From Bacillota bacterium (GTDB lineage Bacteria; Bacillota; Clostridia; Christensenellales; SZUA-584): a DNA stretch of 64,000 nucleotides. The translations under genes were made by a program, and so were the position numbers. The stretch is from NCBI GenBank assembly GCA_023397655.1, contig JAEWTW010000030.1, positions 62,001-126,000 on the forward strand. The letters are read 5' to 3'. Under the pieces are notes generated by a model. That model was given only the letters and a program-made list of their open reading frames with translations. It ran no database searches and was not told the DNA's origin. Below, in pieces: positions 43,635 to 51,768 of this stretch (positions are counted from its first letter, which is position 1; every line of letters starts with the position of its first letter).

Positions 43635-44618
43635 TTGAATTCCTTTGACAGCGATATAAAGATATTCGCAGGCTCCTCCGGTATTCCTTTCGCCAAGAAG
43701 ATGTGTAAGTATCTTGGCAACGACCTCGGCGACTCGGAAGTGATCACCTTTTCAGACGGCAACATTTTTTTGAGAATCAAAGAGACGGTGCGCAACAAAG
43801 ACGTATACGTCGTCCAGCCGATCGGCATGAACCCGAACAACGAATTTGTAGAAATTTTATTCTGGATGGATGCACTCAAGCGGGCGAGCGCCAATTCGGT
43901 GACCGCGCTGATACCGTATTTTTCATATGCGAAGGGCGACAAGAAGGACGAGCCCCGCGTATCCATCCGCGCGCGTGTGTGCGCCGAGAGCATCGAACTG
44001 GCGGGTGCGGATCGCATCGTGGTGATGGACCTGCATGCCGCACAGGTACAGGGCTTTTTCAAAAAGCCGGTGGACCATCTGCTGTCGCTGCCCATCATGT
44101 GCGAATATGTGAAGGGTCTTGACATCATGGACAACATATGTGTGGTGTCGCCTGACGCCGGCTACGCCAAAACCGCGCGGAATTACGCGGACTACCTGAA
44201 CTGCTCCGTGGCTATCGGCGACAAGACGCGCTACGGGCATGATGAGAACGCGCACATACTCTCCGTCATCGGCGACGTGGAGGGCAAAAATTGCATGATC
44301 GTGGACGACTTCACGGTATCGGGCGGGACGCTGGTGGACATAGCCTGCGCTTTGAAGCGCAAAGGCGCTAAGCGTATCATTGCCTGCCTGTCTCACGTGA
44401 TCGTGCGGGAGAAGGGCTTAAAGGCGATCGAGGAAAGCCCGATTGAGATGCTGATCGGCACGGACAGTGTTCAGAACCCGTTCCTGGCAAAGAGCACAAA
44501 ATTCGTGTCCGTTTCGGTAGCGCCCCTGTTTGCAGAGGCGGTGCTGCGCATACACGAGAAGGAATCCGTCAGCCCGCTGTTCTCAAAGGTGCCCAAGAAG
44601 GTTGTAGAGGAAATCTGA
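43635..44618 (+). CDS. prs: Ribose-phosphate pyrophosphokinase, divergent type
   Basis: The 327-aa protein should make PRPP from ribose 5-phosphate and ATP. Conserved parts are SDGNIFLRIKE, VMDLHAAQVQGFF, DHLLSLPIM and the terminal KESVSPLF. Several signature segments differ from classical Prs: KGDKKDEPRVSIRARV replaces the RQDRKxxxREPIxAK region, PDAGY replaces PDHGG, and the PRPP loop is VDDFTVSGGT rather than DDIIDTAGT. So it belongs to a separate Prs subgroup, possibly without the usual allosteric control. TTG start has only GTGGGG upstream. PRPP feeds hpt, purL and NAD synthesis in this window. Confidence 0.9.
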   Translation: MNSFDSDIKIFAGSSGIPFAKKMCKYLGNDLGDSEVITFSDGNIFLRIKETVRNKDVYVVQPIGMNPNNEFVEILFWMDALKRASANSVTALIPYFSYAKGDKKDEPRVSIRARVCAESIELAGADRIVVMDLHAAQVQGFFKKPVDHLLSLPIMCEYVKGLDIMDNICVVSPDAGYAKTARNYADYLNCSVAIGDKTRYGHDENAHILSVIGDVEGKNCMIVDDFTVSGGTLVDIACALKRKGAKRIIACLSHVIVREKGLKAIEESPIEMLIGTDSVQNPFLAKSTKFVSVSVAPLFAEAVLRIHEKESVSPLFSKVPKKVVEEI

Positions 44619-44731
44619 CAACCTTGCAAGGGTGGCTTGAGACAAATGCATAAAACTGACTTTGGACCATACAAAACGCTTGGGATTGAACGCAAAATGA
44701 ATGGGTTTAGTTTTAATATTGCAAAAATAGC

Positions 44732-44759
44732 TTGCGTTTTGTTTGATCACTGATATAAT
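44732..44759 (+). promoter_or_regulatory. Promoter of a short RNA or leader upstream of the ANTAR gene
   Basis: TTGCGT and TATAAT are separated by 16 bases. Confidence 0.6.
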
Positions 44760-44765
44760 AATAGC

Positions 44766-44834
44766 AAGACAACGGCGTTTTGCATAAAGGGTGTTAAAGC
44801 CTTTTAAGTAAAACGTCATTTTTTATTTTTGGGG
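44766..44834 (+). ncRNA. Candidate small RNA or attenuated leader before the ANTAR gene
   Basis: From the predicted start, about 15 bases lead into a hairpin: GGCGTTTT pairs with AAAACGTC, an inner AAAGG pairs with CCTTT, and a run ATTTTTTATTTTT follows, a good intrinsic terminator shape. A separate promoter lies further down for the protein gene, so this unit could be an independent RNA of about 65 nt. ANTAR proteins act on terminators, so a feedback target is also possible; the standard two-hexaloop ANTAR target was not recognised. Confidence 0.45.
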
Positions 44835-44893
44835 ATTTGTATGTGGATCTGGAATAATTTTGGATGATATTCCGGCAGATGGATTCTCGAATA

Positions 44894-44922
44894 TTGTATG
44901 TCAGACGGCGGTAGTCTATAAT
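44894..44922 (+). promoter_or_regulatory. Promoter proximal to the ANTAR gene
   Basis: TTGTAT and TATAAT are separated by 17 bases; leader about 60 bases. Confidence 0.65.
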
Positions 44923-44987
44923 AGAAGCTGGAGTCTTGGCGAGCCAGAGCGATTGACCGGCAGACAGCTGTAAAGACGGAGCGTAAA

Positions 44988-45578
44988 GTGGAAAAAGCAA
45001 AGATCACCATCGCCCTGCAAAACGGGGAGGCGGCGGAAAAAATTAAATTTGCGTGTCAGCGCAGCGGCTATCTGGTGGGCGACGTATGTGCCTCCGGCAA
45101 CGAAGCGATACGGCGCGTGCGGTCGGAAGCGTCGGACATACTGCTGATCAACTTTGAGATGCCGGATATGACCGGCCTTGAGGTGGCCACGATCATCGGC
45201 GATGAGAACCTGTGCAGCGTGGTGCTGTTCGTATCGCCCACACAGCGGGACTTTGCCGAGGACATGGTGGCGGATTACGACATCACGCTTTTTGTTAAGC
45301 CCATCAACGGTGTGGTGCTGATGAACACGCTGGAGGTGGTGCTGCAGAACCGCCGCCGCATCCGCAAGCTGGAGACCGAGCTGTCCAAGCTGAAGCGGGG
45401 CATGGAGGACCGCAAGCTCATCGAAAAGGCCAAGGGCATACTGATGAAGCGCAAGAGCATATCCGAAGGGGAGGCTTACCGACGCATACAGAAGATGAGC
45501 ATGGATTCCCGCGTGGCGATGCGCGACATCGCGGGAAAGATCATCGAGCTGGCGGAGAAGAAGCCGGGCGGCGGATAA
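44988..45578 (+). CDS. ANTAR-domain antiterminator with degenerate receiver
   Basis: The 196-aa protein pairs a receiver-like domain (1-120) with a coiled linker and an ANTAR RNA-binding domain (140-192; LIEKAKGILMKRKSISEGEA, then RRIQKMSMDSRVAMRDIA). The phospho-acceptor position is Asn55 (ILLINFEMPDMTG) instead of Asp, and the N-terminal acidic pair is absent (ITIALQNGE); only the Lys104 of FVKP remains. So it cannot be switched by aspartyl phosphorylation in the usual way. Related clostridial regulators often control nitrogen genes. GTG start has CGGAG upstream. A terminator follows. Confidence 0.9.
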   Translation: MEKAKITIALQNGEAAEKIKFACQRSGYLVGDVCASGNEAIRRVRSEASDILLINFEMPDMTGLEVATIIGDENLCSVVLFVSPTQRDFAEDMVADYDITLFVKPINGVVLMNTLEVVLQNRRRIRKLETELSKLKRGMEDRKLIEKAKGILMKRKSISEGEAYRRIQKMSMDSRVAMRDIAGKIIELAEKKPGGG

Positions 45579-45605
45579 GGCGTTCGGACGGGTTAATACG
45601 GGGAT

Positions 45606-45634
45606 AAAGCCGTGGCAAAAGCGACGGCTTTTCT
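45606..45634 (+). terminator. Terminator after the ANTAR gene
   Basis: AAAGCCGT pairs with ACGGCTTT around GGCAAAAGCG, followed by TCTGTTT. Confidence 0.75.
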
Positions 45635-45685
45635 GTTTGCACGGAAAACGTATAAACGCGCAGCTATGGGTAGAAGGACAATCGA

Positions 45686-46195
45686 CTATTCTAAGCCGAA
45701 AGATAGATCGGGAACAGATTTCTCATTATCAGTAATGTTTTCGACGTACACCCTGTCAATAACGGCGCTGAAACTTTCGCCAAAGCGGCTTAATTCGTTG
45801 ATCGCTTTATCAAACTCAAACCCGGTTTGTGTTCGGCCTATAGTCAGGTGAGGACAATATGTTATTTCTCTTGTCAAATATACGTCCAATATTCCGCTGT
45901 ATAACCTGTCGTGCAGTTCGATGATGTTGTCGTTTCCCTGCTTGACATTGAGAAACAAATACCCATCTTTGAAATCACCGGTGATTCCCTTTAATCGTAC
46001 ATTGAATTTCTTGATACCCGCCAACGCTTCTTTTAAATGCAAGCTTAATCTGTCTGCAGAAATACTGCTGTCAAAAGGAAATACGAGCGTGATATGCGGA
46101 GCAATATAGTCTGCCAGCGGATCGTATTTACGTCTTATTTCGTTGATCATATTGATGTTGCAAAAGCCCGGATATAAAATGACCGCTCTTTTCAT
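45686..46195 (-). CDS. LigT-like 2H phosphoesterase (2'-5' RNA ligase family)
   Basis: The 169-aa protein has two HxTx motifs of the 2H superfamily, HITLVFPF (near residue 34) and HLTIGRTQ (near residue 117), which together form the active site for 2'-3' cyclic phosphate hydrolysis or 2'-5' ligation. Sequence is more AT-rich than its neighbours. It starts MKRAVILYPGFCNINMINEI. The substrate is unknown; RNA ends or a cyclic nucleotide are family options. Confidence 0.88.
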   Translation of the reverse strand: MKRAVILYPGFCNINMINEIRRKYDPLADYIAPHITLVFPFDSSISADRLSLHLKEALAGIKKFNVRLKGITGDFKDGYLFLNVKQGNDNIIELHDRLYSGILDVYLTREITYCPHLTIGRTQTGFEFDKAINELSRFGESFSAVIDRVYVENITDNEKSVPDLSFGLE

Positions 46196-46275
46196 TGGAA
46201 GCCCCCAAAACCATTTTGGAAAATGTACTTGTACATAATACTACCAAGAATATCTTACATCAATAACGGCGGATC

Positions 46276-46312
46276 AAAAACGCACCTGCTGAGAAGAAGC
46301 AGGTGCGTTTTG
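46276..46312. terminator. Strong hairpin terminator after the AraC gene
   Basis: AAACGCACCTGCT pairs with AGCAGGTGCGTTT around TCTTCTC on the minus strand, followed by TTG; a T run exists on both sides, mainly useful for the minus AraC gene. Confidence 0.85.
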
Positions 46313-46317
46313 TCGGG

Positions 46318-47208
46318 TTACTTTAACTTTGGCACAACAGGAATGTAAATGTCGCAGACCTTGCCCGTTTGAGACATGCAGCGGTCGTCGTACAGCTCGA
46401 AGTCGATACAGCCAGGCGCATATTCAAACCCGGAGGTTGGGAACCAGTCGTTAAAGATAAACTGCCACACGCCCTGAATGCTAGCTGAGAATTTTTCGGC
46501 GTCGCAGGGTGGTGTGGAAAATATGGCATACTGTGCGGGCGGCAGCTCGCAGACGTGATACCCGTCTGGTATCGCCGCACTGTCCTTGACCTCTAAGCCA
46601 ATGACGTAGTTGAATTCACCCGTTTCCGGGTCTTCAGGGAAGCATGCCCCAATTTCGTTGTGGTTTTTGATGAAGCTTTCCTGATGAAGCCTGCTCAGCC
46701 GTCCGTCACTCATGCAGGCGCTCCAAAAGGCTGGAATACTTTTTGAGTTCTCGGCGCCATTCGAGGTTGTTTTCAGCGCGTAGCCCGCAATTTTGACAGC
46801 GGGCCAGGTCATAAGTTTGGGTTCCAATACAATTCCTCCTATCTGATATTCATTCATCACGGGCAGGGTGGGTGTCTGCGGTTGGGCGGAATGCGCATGG
46901 TGCCGGTAAACCTCCGGCGGGCATCCGAAGTGGCGGCGGAAGGCTTTACTGAAACCGGAATGGGTTTCAAAGCCGTATTCCAGCGCGATGTCTAGTATTC
47001 TTGAACCGGAGCCGAGAGCATGCGCGGCGAAAGCCAGCCGACGGCTGCGCACATACTCCATGGGCGAATAGCCGACGCGCCACTGGAACAGCCTGCAGAA
47101 ATGGTAGGTGGAAAAGCCAGCACGTGCCGCCAGCTCGTCTGCGGTGATAGCATCTGTCAGGTGCGCATCAATATACTCCAAAACTTCCTGCAATGCGGTG
47201 TCATACAC
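46318..47208 (-). CDS. AraC-family regulator with GyrI-like effector domain
   Basis: The 296-aa protein has an N-terminal AraC double helix-turn-helix (LTDAITADELAARAGFSTYH, RLFQWRVGYSPMEYVRSRRL, DIALEYGFETHSGFSKAFRR) and a C-terminal GyrI-like (AraC_E_bind/SOUL) domain that in Rob, BmrR and relatives binds small hydrophobic ligands; here PAVKIAGYALKTTSNGAENS to the end. So it is a Rob-like ligand-responsive activator, perhaps of multidrug or stress genes. It is divergent from mnmE; its target may be its own promoter because no transporter is adjacent. Confidence 0.92.
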   Translation of the reverse strand: MYDTALQEVLEYIDAHLTDAITADELAARAGFSTYHFCRLFQWRVGYSPMEYVRSRRLAFAAHALGSGSRILDIALEYGFETHSGFSKAFRRHFGCPPEVYRHHAHSAQPQTPTLPVMNEYQIGGIVLEPKLMTWPAVKIAGYALKTTSNGAENSKSIPAFWSACMSDGRLSRLHQESFIKNHNEIGACFPEDPETGEFNYVIGLEVKDSAAIPDGYHVCELPPAQYAIFSTPPCDAEKFSASIQGVWQFIFNDWFPTSGFEYAPGCIDFELYDDRCMSQTGKVCDIYIPVVPKLK

Positions 47209-47321
47209 GGTTGAAAGCCCCTCCTGCCGTATTGTGTTCTCAGTTTACCACAGCTTCGGAGCAGTTGGCTGTTCCGTAATTGCTCATTTTACCGATCTGA
47301 ATCGTGTTTTCGCTGACAATA

Positions 47322-47350
47322 TGGGCAAAAATCGCAAACTGTGGTATGAT
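47322..47350 (+). promoter_or_regulatory. mnmE promoter, leaderless geometry
   Basis: Extended -10 TGGTATGAT (hexamer 47345-47350) with a weak TGGGCA 17 bases upstream. The hexamer ends 10 bases before ATG 47361. The flank AAACTGTGGTAT is shared with the ksgA promoter. No ribosome binding site. Confidence 0.6.
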
Positions 47351-47360
47351 ATTGCCCGTT

Positions 47361-48710
47361 ATGAGAGCGAAGGAAAACGATACGATATTTGCGCCTGCCA
47401 CACCGAGCGGCGGCGCAATTTCGGTGATAAGAATATCCGGGCCGGCGGCCCATTCGGTGCTGGGGCGCGTGTTTTCACGCGATGTGGAGACGATGGCGCA
47501 CGGCGTGATGATGCATGGAGATTTGCTGAAAGAAGGACGGCACGTGGACGATGTGATGGCGGTGCGGTTCATTGCGCCGCGCTCGTATACCGGTGAAGAC
47601 ATGGCGGAAATATACTGCCACGGCGGCGCGGTGAGCATGGCGGCGGCAACAGCGGCCATCGCCGAAGGCGGCGCGCGGCTTGCGGAGGCGGGTGAGTTTA
47701 CCAAACGCGCTTTTTTGAACGGCAAGATGGACCTCTCCGCTGCGGGTGCGGTGATGGAGCTGATCGGCACGCAGTCCGCCGCGGGGGCGAGGGCGGCGCT
47801 GCGGCAGCTCAAAGGCGGGCTGTTTGAACGAATTGACGGCATACAAAAACACCTGACTCAGGCATTGGTGATGATTGAGGCGGGCATCGAGTATCCGGAG
47901 GAGGATATAGAGGCGGACATCAAACGGGACGCGCTGCCGCTGCTTGAAGGTGCCGTACGAGACATTGAGGAGATGGCGGCGACGTTTGCATCCGGGCGGC
48001 TGTTGCGTGAGGGAATCAGCGTGGTGATCGTCGGGCGGCCCAACGTGGGTAAATCGTCGCTGTTCAACATGCTGGTGGGCAGGGAACGCGCCATTGTGAC
48101 GGCGATACCCGGCACCACGCGCGATATGGTGGACGACTGCGTGATGCAGGGCGGTGTGCTGCTGCGGTTTGTGGATACGGCGGGGTTGCGCGAGGACGCG
48201 GACGAGGTGGAGCGCATCGGCATCGGGCGCGCGCGGGCGGCGGCGAAGGATGCGGACGCAGTGGTGCTGGTGATTGATAGGTCTGCGGGCATCACGGAGG
48301 AGGACAAAGCAATATTCGGGGCGCTGGAGCAGAGGCCGCTGGTTGTGCTGAACAAGGCTGATTTGCCGGGCAATACGGATGCGACGGAAGCACAGGCGGC
48401 GTTTGGCTGTGAGGTTGTGGAAGTGAGCGCGAAGACGGGACAGGGGCGCGGAGAGATACTCGACCACATCCATGTACCGGAGGTGGGCGACGCGGATGAC
48501 GTGGTGGTGACCAGCGAACGGCATCACGCAATACTGAAAGCGGCTGTAAGCAGTTTGAAAGCGGCCATGGACGCGTTTGACACCGCGGACCTTGACTGCG
48601 TGACGATAGATATTAAAGAAGCGTGGGACGCTCTGGGGGAGATCACCGGCGTAACGGCGACGGAAGAGATCATCCGCAGCATATTCGATACATTCTGTCT
48701 GGGGAAATGA
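47361..48710 (+). CDS. mnmE: tRNA modification GTPase MnmE
   Basis: MnmE with MnmG installs the cmnm5 group on wobble U34. The 449-aa protein has the N-terminal formyl-THF-binding domain (TIFAPATPSGGAISVIRISG), a helical domain, an inserted GTPase (GRPNVGKSSLFNMLVG, GTTRD, DTAG, NKAD) and the C-terminal catalytic-cysteine motif CLGK. ATG 47361 matches the family start; the frame is open further upstream but without support. mnmG follows one base after the stop, the usual arrangement. The predicted mRNA begins almost at the ATG. Confidence 0.96.
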   Translation: MRAKENDTIFAPATPSGGAISVIRISGPAAHSVLGRVFSRDVETMAHGVMMHGDLLKEGRHVDDVMAVRFIAPRSYTGEDMAEIYCHGGAVSMAAATAAIAEGGARLAEAGEFTKRAFLNGKMDLSAAGAVMELIGTQSAAGARAALRQLKGGLFERIDGIQKHLTQALVMIEAGIEYPEEDIEADIKRDALPLLEGAVRDIEEMAATFASGRLLREGISVVIVGRPNVGKSSLFNMLVGRERAIVTAIPGTTRDMVDDCVMQGGVLLRFVDTAGLREDADEVERIGIGRARAAAKDADAVVLVIDRSAGITEEDKAIFGALEQRPLVVLNKADLPGNTDATEAQAAFGCEVVEVSAKTGQGRGEILDHIHVPEVGDADDVVVTSERHHAILKAAVSSLKAAMDAFDTADLDCVTIDIKEAWDALGEITGVTATEEIIRSIFDTFCLGK

Positions 48711-48711
48711 T

Positions 48712-50574
48712 ATGACGTATTACGGCGGAACATATGATGTGGTGGTGGTGGGCGCGGGCCACGCGGGCTGCGAGGCGGCGCTGGCGGCTGCACGGATGGG
48801 GCAGCGGACACTGCTGCTCACCATCAATCTGGACGGCATCGCGATGATGGCGTGCAACCCGTCCATAGGCGGCACGAGCAAGGGGCACCTGGTGCGCGAG
48901 ATCGACGCGCTGGGCGGGCAGATGGGGCTGGTCGCGGACGCAGCGTACATGCAGCTCAAGATGCTGGGCACGTCCAAAGGAGCGGCGGTGCAGTCCATCC
49001 GATCGCAGCAGGATAAGAAGAAGTATCAGCAGGTGATGAAGTGGACGTTGGAGAACACGGATAACCTGCATATCGTGAGCGCGGAGGCGGCCCGTATCCA
49101 TACGCAGGGCGGGCGCGTGTCCGCCATCGAGACACACCTAGGCGCGCTATATGAGACTCGCGCCATTGTGCTGTGCACCGGCGTTTATCTCAAAGGGCGC
49201 GTGATCATTGGCGAGTATACCGTGTCGTCCGGGCCGGCGGGGCTAGCCCCCGCGGACAAGCTGGACTTGACGGAGCTGGGGTTACGACTACAGCGGTTCA
49301 AGACGGGCACGCCTGCACGGGTGGACGCGCGCAGCATCGACTTCTCCAAGACGGAGCCGCAGTATGGCGATGAGAAGCCGCAATACCATTCGTTCATGAC
49401 CAAGGGCGCACCGCACAAGCAGACACCCTGTTATCTGACTTACACCAGCGAGCAGACGCACGATATTATCAGGCAGAACCTGCACCGCAGCCCGCTGTAC
49501 AGCGGCGTGATTGAGGGGACGGGGCCGCGCTATTGTCCGTCCATCGAGGACAAGGTGGTCAAGTTTCCCGGGCGCGACCGGCATCAGATATTCATAGAGC
49601 CGGAGGGCGAGTGGACACACGAGATGTACATACAGGGCATGAGCTCTTCGCTGCCGGAAGAGGTGCAGAAGGCGATGTACCGCACGGTGCCGGGGTTGGA
49701 GAACGCGGTGTTTATGCGCACGGCTTACGCCATCGAGTACGACTGCATCGACCCAACGCAGATGAAGCTGTCGCTCGAGGCCAAGGATTTGCCGGGGCTG
49801 TTCTTTGCGGGGCAGATCAACGGCACGTCGGGCTACGAGGAGGCGGCGGCGCAAGGCGTGGTGGCGGGCATCAACGCGGCACAATACGTGAAGGGCGAGG
49901 AACCGCTGGTGCTGGGACGGAGCGATGCGTACGCGGGCGTGTTGATCGACGATCTGGTGACGAAAGGGACTTCGGAGCCTTACCGCATGATGACGGCTCG
50001 GGCGGAGTACCGTTTGCTGCTGCGGCAGGACAACGCGGACGCGCGTTTGACACAGCTGGGACGGCGCGTGGGGCTGGTGACGGACGAGCGTTACGACGCG
50101 TTTATGCGTAAGCGCGAGGCGGTGGAAGCAGAAAAGGCTAGACTGGCTAAGTGCACAGTGGATATAGATAAAGCGAATATAGTGCTGGCGGTGAAGGGAC
50201 AGCCAATATTGTCCGCTCCGGTAAAGGCGGCGGCGCTGCTGACGCGTCAGGGCATGGGCTACGCTGACCTCAAGGACATCTGCGGCGCGGACGCCGAAGA
50301 GGATGTGGTGCTTTGCGTGGAGACGGAGATACGCTACGCGGGGTACATTGATAAGCAGCAGCGGCAGGTGGACCGCTTTGCTTCCATGGAAAAGAAAAAG
50401 CTGCCGGAGGGTTTCGATTACCACGAGATAAAGGGCCTTAGGCTGGAGGCGGCGGCCAAGCTGACGGCGGCGCGCCCTGAGACGCTGGGGCAGGCGATGC
50501 GGATTTCCGGCGTGTCGCCCGCGGACATATCGGTGCTGACGGTTTTCTTCAGCACGTATAAGAAGCAGGATTAA
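48712..50574 (+). CDS. mnmG: tRNA uridine-5-carboxymethylaminomethyl modification enzyme MnmG
   Basis: MnmG (620 aa, FAD-dependent) acts with MnmE on wobble uridines. It has the dinucleotide-binding motif VVVVGAGHAGCEAALAAARM, NPSIGGTSKGHLVREIDALG, TGTPARVDARSI and GQINGTSGYEEAAAQG for FAD, and the C-terminal helical MnmE-binding region ending ISGVSPADISVLTVF. Length is standard. It is translationally linked to mnmE. rsmG and parAB, often next, are absent; a palindromic element and an AT-rich gene follow instead. Confidence 0.97.
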   Translation: MTYYGGTYDVVVVGAGHAGCEAALAAARMGQRTLLLTINLDGIAMMACNPSIGGTSKGHLVREIDALGGQMGLVADAAYMQLKMLGTSKGAAVQSIRSQQDKKKYQQVMKWTLENTDNLHIVSAEAARIHTQGGRVSAIETHLGALYETRAIVLCTGVYLKGRVIIGEYTVSSGPAGLAPADKLDLTELGLRLQRFKTGTPARVDARSIDFSKTEPQYGDEKPQYHSFMTKGAPHKQTPCYLTYTSEQTHDIIRQNLHRSPLYSGVIEGTGPRYCPSIEDKVVKFPGRDRHQIFIEPEGEWTHEMYIQGMSSSLPEEVQKAMYRTVPGLENAVFMRTAYAIEYDCIDPTQMKLSLEAKDLPGLFFAGQINGTSGYEEAAAQGVVAGINAAQYVKGEEPLVLGRSDAYAGVLIDDLVTKGTSEPYRMMTARAEYRLLLRQDNADARLTQLGRRVGLVTDERYDAFMRKREAVEAEKARLAKCTVDIDKANIVLAVKGQPILSAPVKAAALLTRQGMGYADLKDICGADAEEDVVLCVETEIRYAGYIDKQQRQVDRFASMEKKKLPEGFDYHEIKGLRLEAAAKLTAARPETLGQAMRISGVSPADISVLTVFFSTYKKQD

Positions 50575-50614
50575 TTGGGGTAAGGATCTAAGGTTGGCAG
50601 GGATATAAGGTCTG

Positions 50615-50705
50615 GACTTAAGGTCACGGGGTGCTGCCCCGTACCCCGCCAAAGGGACACAGTCCCTTTGGAAACCCGTTGGGGAAATGCTGCGCATTTC
50701 CCGGG
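50615..50705. repeat. Modular palindromic element, copy F (three hairpins)
   Basis: ACGGGGTGCTGCCCCGT (50626-50642), CAAAGGGACACAGTCCCTTTG (first twenty bases from 50650) and GGGAAATGCTGCGCATTTCC (from 50682). Preceded by ACTTAAGGTCA, related to the triple repeat of copy C. It flanks the AT-rich gene on its left. Confidence 0.88.
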
Positions 50706-50768
50706 ACTAAATGGAATTATATTAAAAGTTTCTATGCTTATACTCAATATATTTAAAGGAGTGCAATC

Positions 50769-51605
50769 ATGGGAATCTACAATTCTGCGGTTTTTGAAGC
50801 AAGCGAAATTCTGACTTTGTATTTGGCGCCTTTTGTGGCAGATACGTTGAGAAAAGAGATTGGTGAGGTTTGGTGGAAACAGGCCTATGAGAATTGCTTT
50901 GCCAGAGATCCAAAGCTGCTCGGAAAGAATACGAATCAGGATAGAATAAATTCACTGGATTTTATGCGATGCAAAAAATTGGTGACTGACTATTGGGAGC
51001 GATTTTTTCGATTGCATTTACCGGAACGCTTTAGAAACAATATAAAGATGACATATGAAATTTATAACAGAGCGAAACATGAATACAACCAGACAGATAT
51101 GCCGGAAGCGGAAGCGATTCAATGTATATCGACAATGCGTCTTATGCTGGAAGATATCCATAAACAGGATGCGGCAATGGAGCTGAAACGGCTATTGTTC
51201 TTTCCAACGAAGAAACCAGCTTTGATTGCTTGGGAAAGCAGAACTGCACATTCTCAAAAGCCAAAAAGTAAGACTGGATTTACAGATGAGGTTATAGAGA
51301 AGGTTAACTCCGTAAACGCTGGGGAGATAGCGACTTACGCTGACTTGTCGCAAGTATTAGTAGGCAAAGGAAACAAGGCATATTCTCAGACAATATCGAC
51401 GATTATCAAAAACAATGCTGATAAGTTAGAAGCTTGTCACCGGATTGTTGGGAAGAGTGGCGAAATTAAAACTCAGGGGAAATATAATAATACGGCGTAC
51501 AGTCAGGCGGAGCTGCTTCAAAAAGAAGGCGTCGCCGTGATAGTTCGAAACGGTAAAGAATATGCAGATGTGAAAAAAAGAAAGTGGCCTGACATGGAGG
51601 TATAA
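50769..51605 (+). CDS. Fusion of a Swt1-type HEPN-like domain and an MGMT/ATL-like domain
   Basis: This 278-aa protein is AT-rich against GC-rich neighbours. Residues 10-143 resemble a Swt1-type HEPN domain: GEVWWKQAY, DYWERFFRLHLPERFRNN and MTYEIYNRAKHEYN, then a helix rich in acidic and basic residues. Where HEPN RNases show RNxxAH, it has YNRAKH, so the His (104) is kept but the Arg appears replaced by Tyr. Residues 171-272 resemble the DNA-binding domain of O6-alkylguanine transferases: AGEIATYADLSQVL, then ACHRIVGKSGE with Cys223 in the PCHR context (Pro changed to Ala), then AELLQKEGV. AAAGGAG precedes the ATG. A genome-defence or alkylation-sensing role is conjecture. Confidence 0.72.
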   Translation: MGIYNSAVFEASEILTLYLAPFVADTLRKEIGEVWWKQAYENCFARDPKLLGKNTNQDRINSLDFMRCKKLVTDYWERFFRLHLPERFRNNIKMTYEIYNRAKHEYNQTDMPEAEAIQCISTMRLMLEDIHKQDAAMELKRLLFFPTKKPALIAWESRTAHSQKPKSKTGFTDEVIEKVNSVNAGEIATYADLSQVLVGKGNKAYSQTISTIIKNNADKLEACHRIVGKSGEIKTQGKYNNTAYSQAELLQKEGVAVIVRNGKEYADVKKRKWPDMEV

Positions 51606-51618
51606 GTGATATAACAGT

Positions 51619-51696
51619 GAAAATACCATGGCATTTTCAGAGGGGATTCCAAGGGGTGATCACCCTTGGCGGTGGTTTGGAGGCGGAGCCTCCAAG
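51619..51696. repeat. Modular palindromic element, copy G (three hairpins)
   Basis: AAAATACCATGGCATTTT (51620-51637), CCAAGGGGTGATCACCCTTG (from 51649) and TTGGAGGCGGAGCCTCCAA (51677-51695), with GGGATT and GCGGTGG spacers. Orientation is opposite to copy F, so the fusion gene between them is framed by an inverted pair. Confidence 0.85.
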
Positions 51697-51730
51697 TTCG
51701 AATAAATTCAAAATGTGATTTTCACACATG

Positions 51731-51758
51731 TTTAAGAAGTACAAAGTGATATTATAAT
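51731..51758 (+). promoter_or_regulatory. tilS promoter, leaderless geometry
   Basis: TATAAT (51753-51758) ends 10 bases before ATG 51769; a weak TTTAAG lies 16 bases upstream. No ribosome binding site precedes the ATG. Confidence 0.6.
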
Positions 51759-51768
51759 AAAGGTATAT

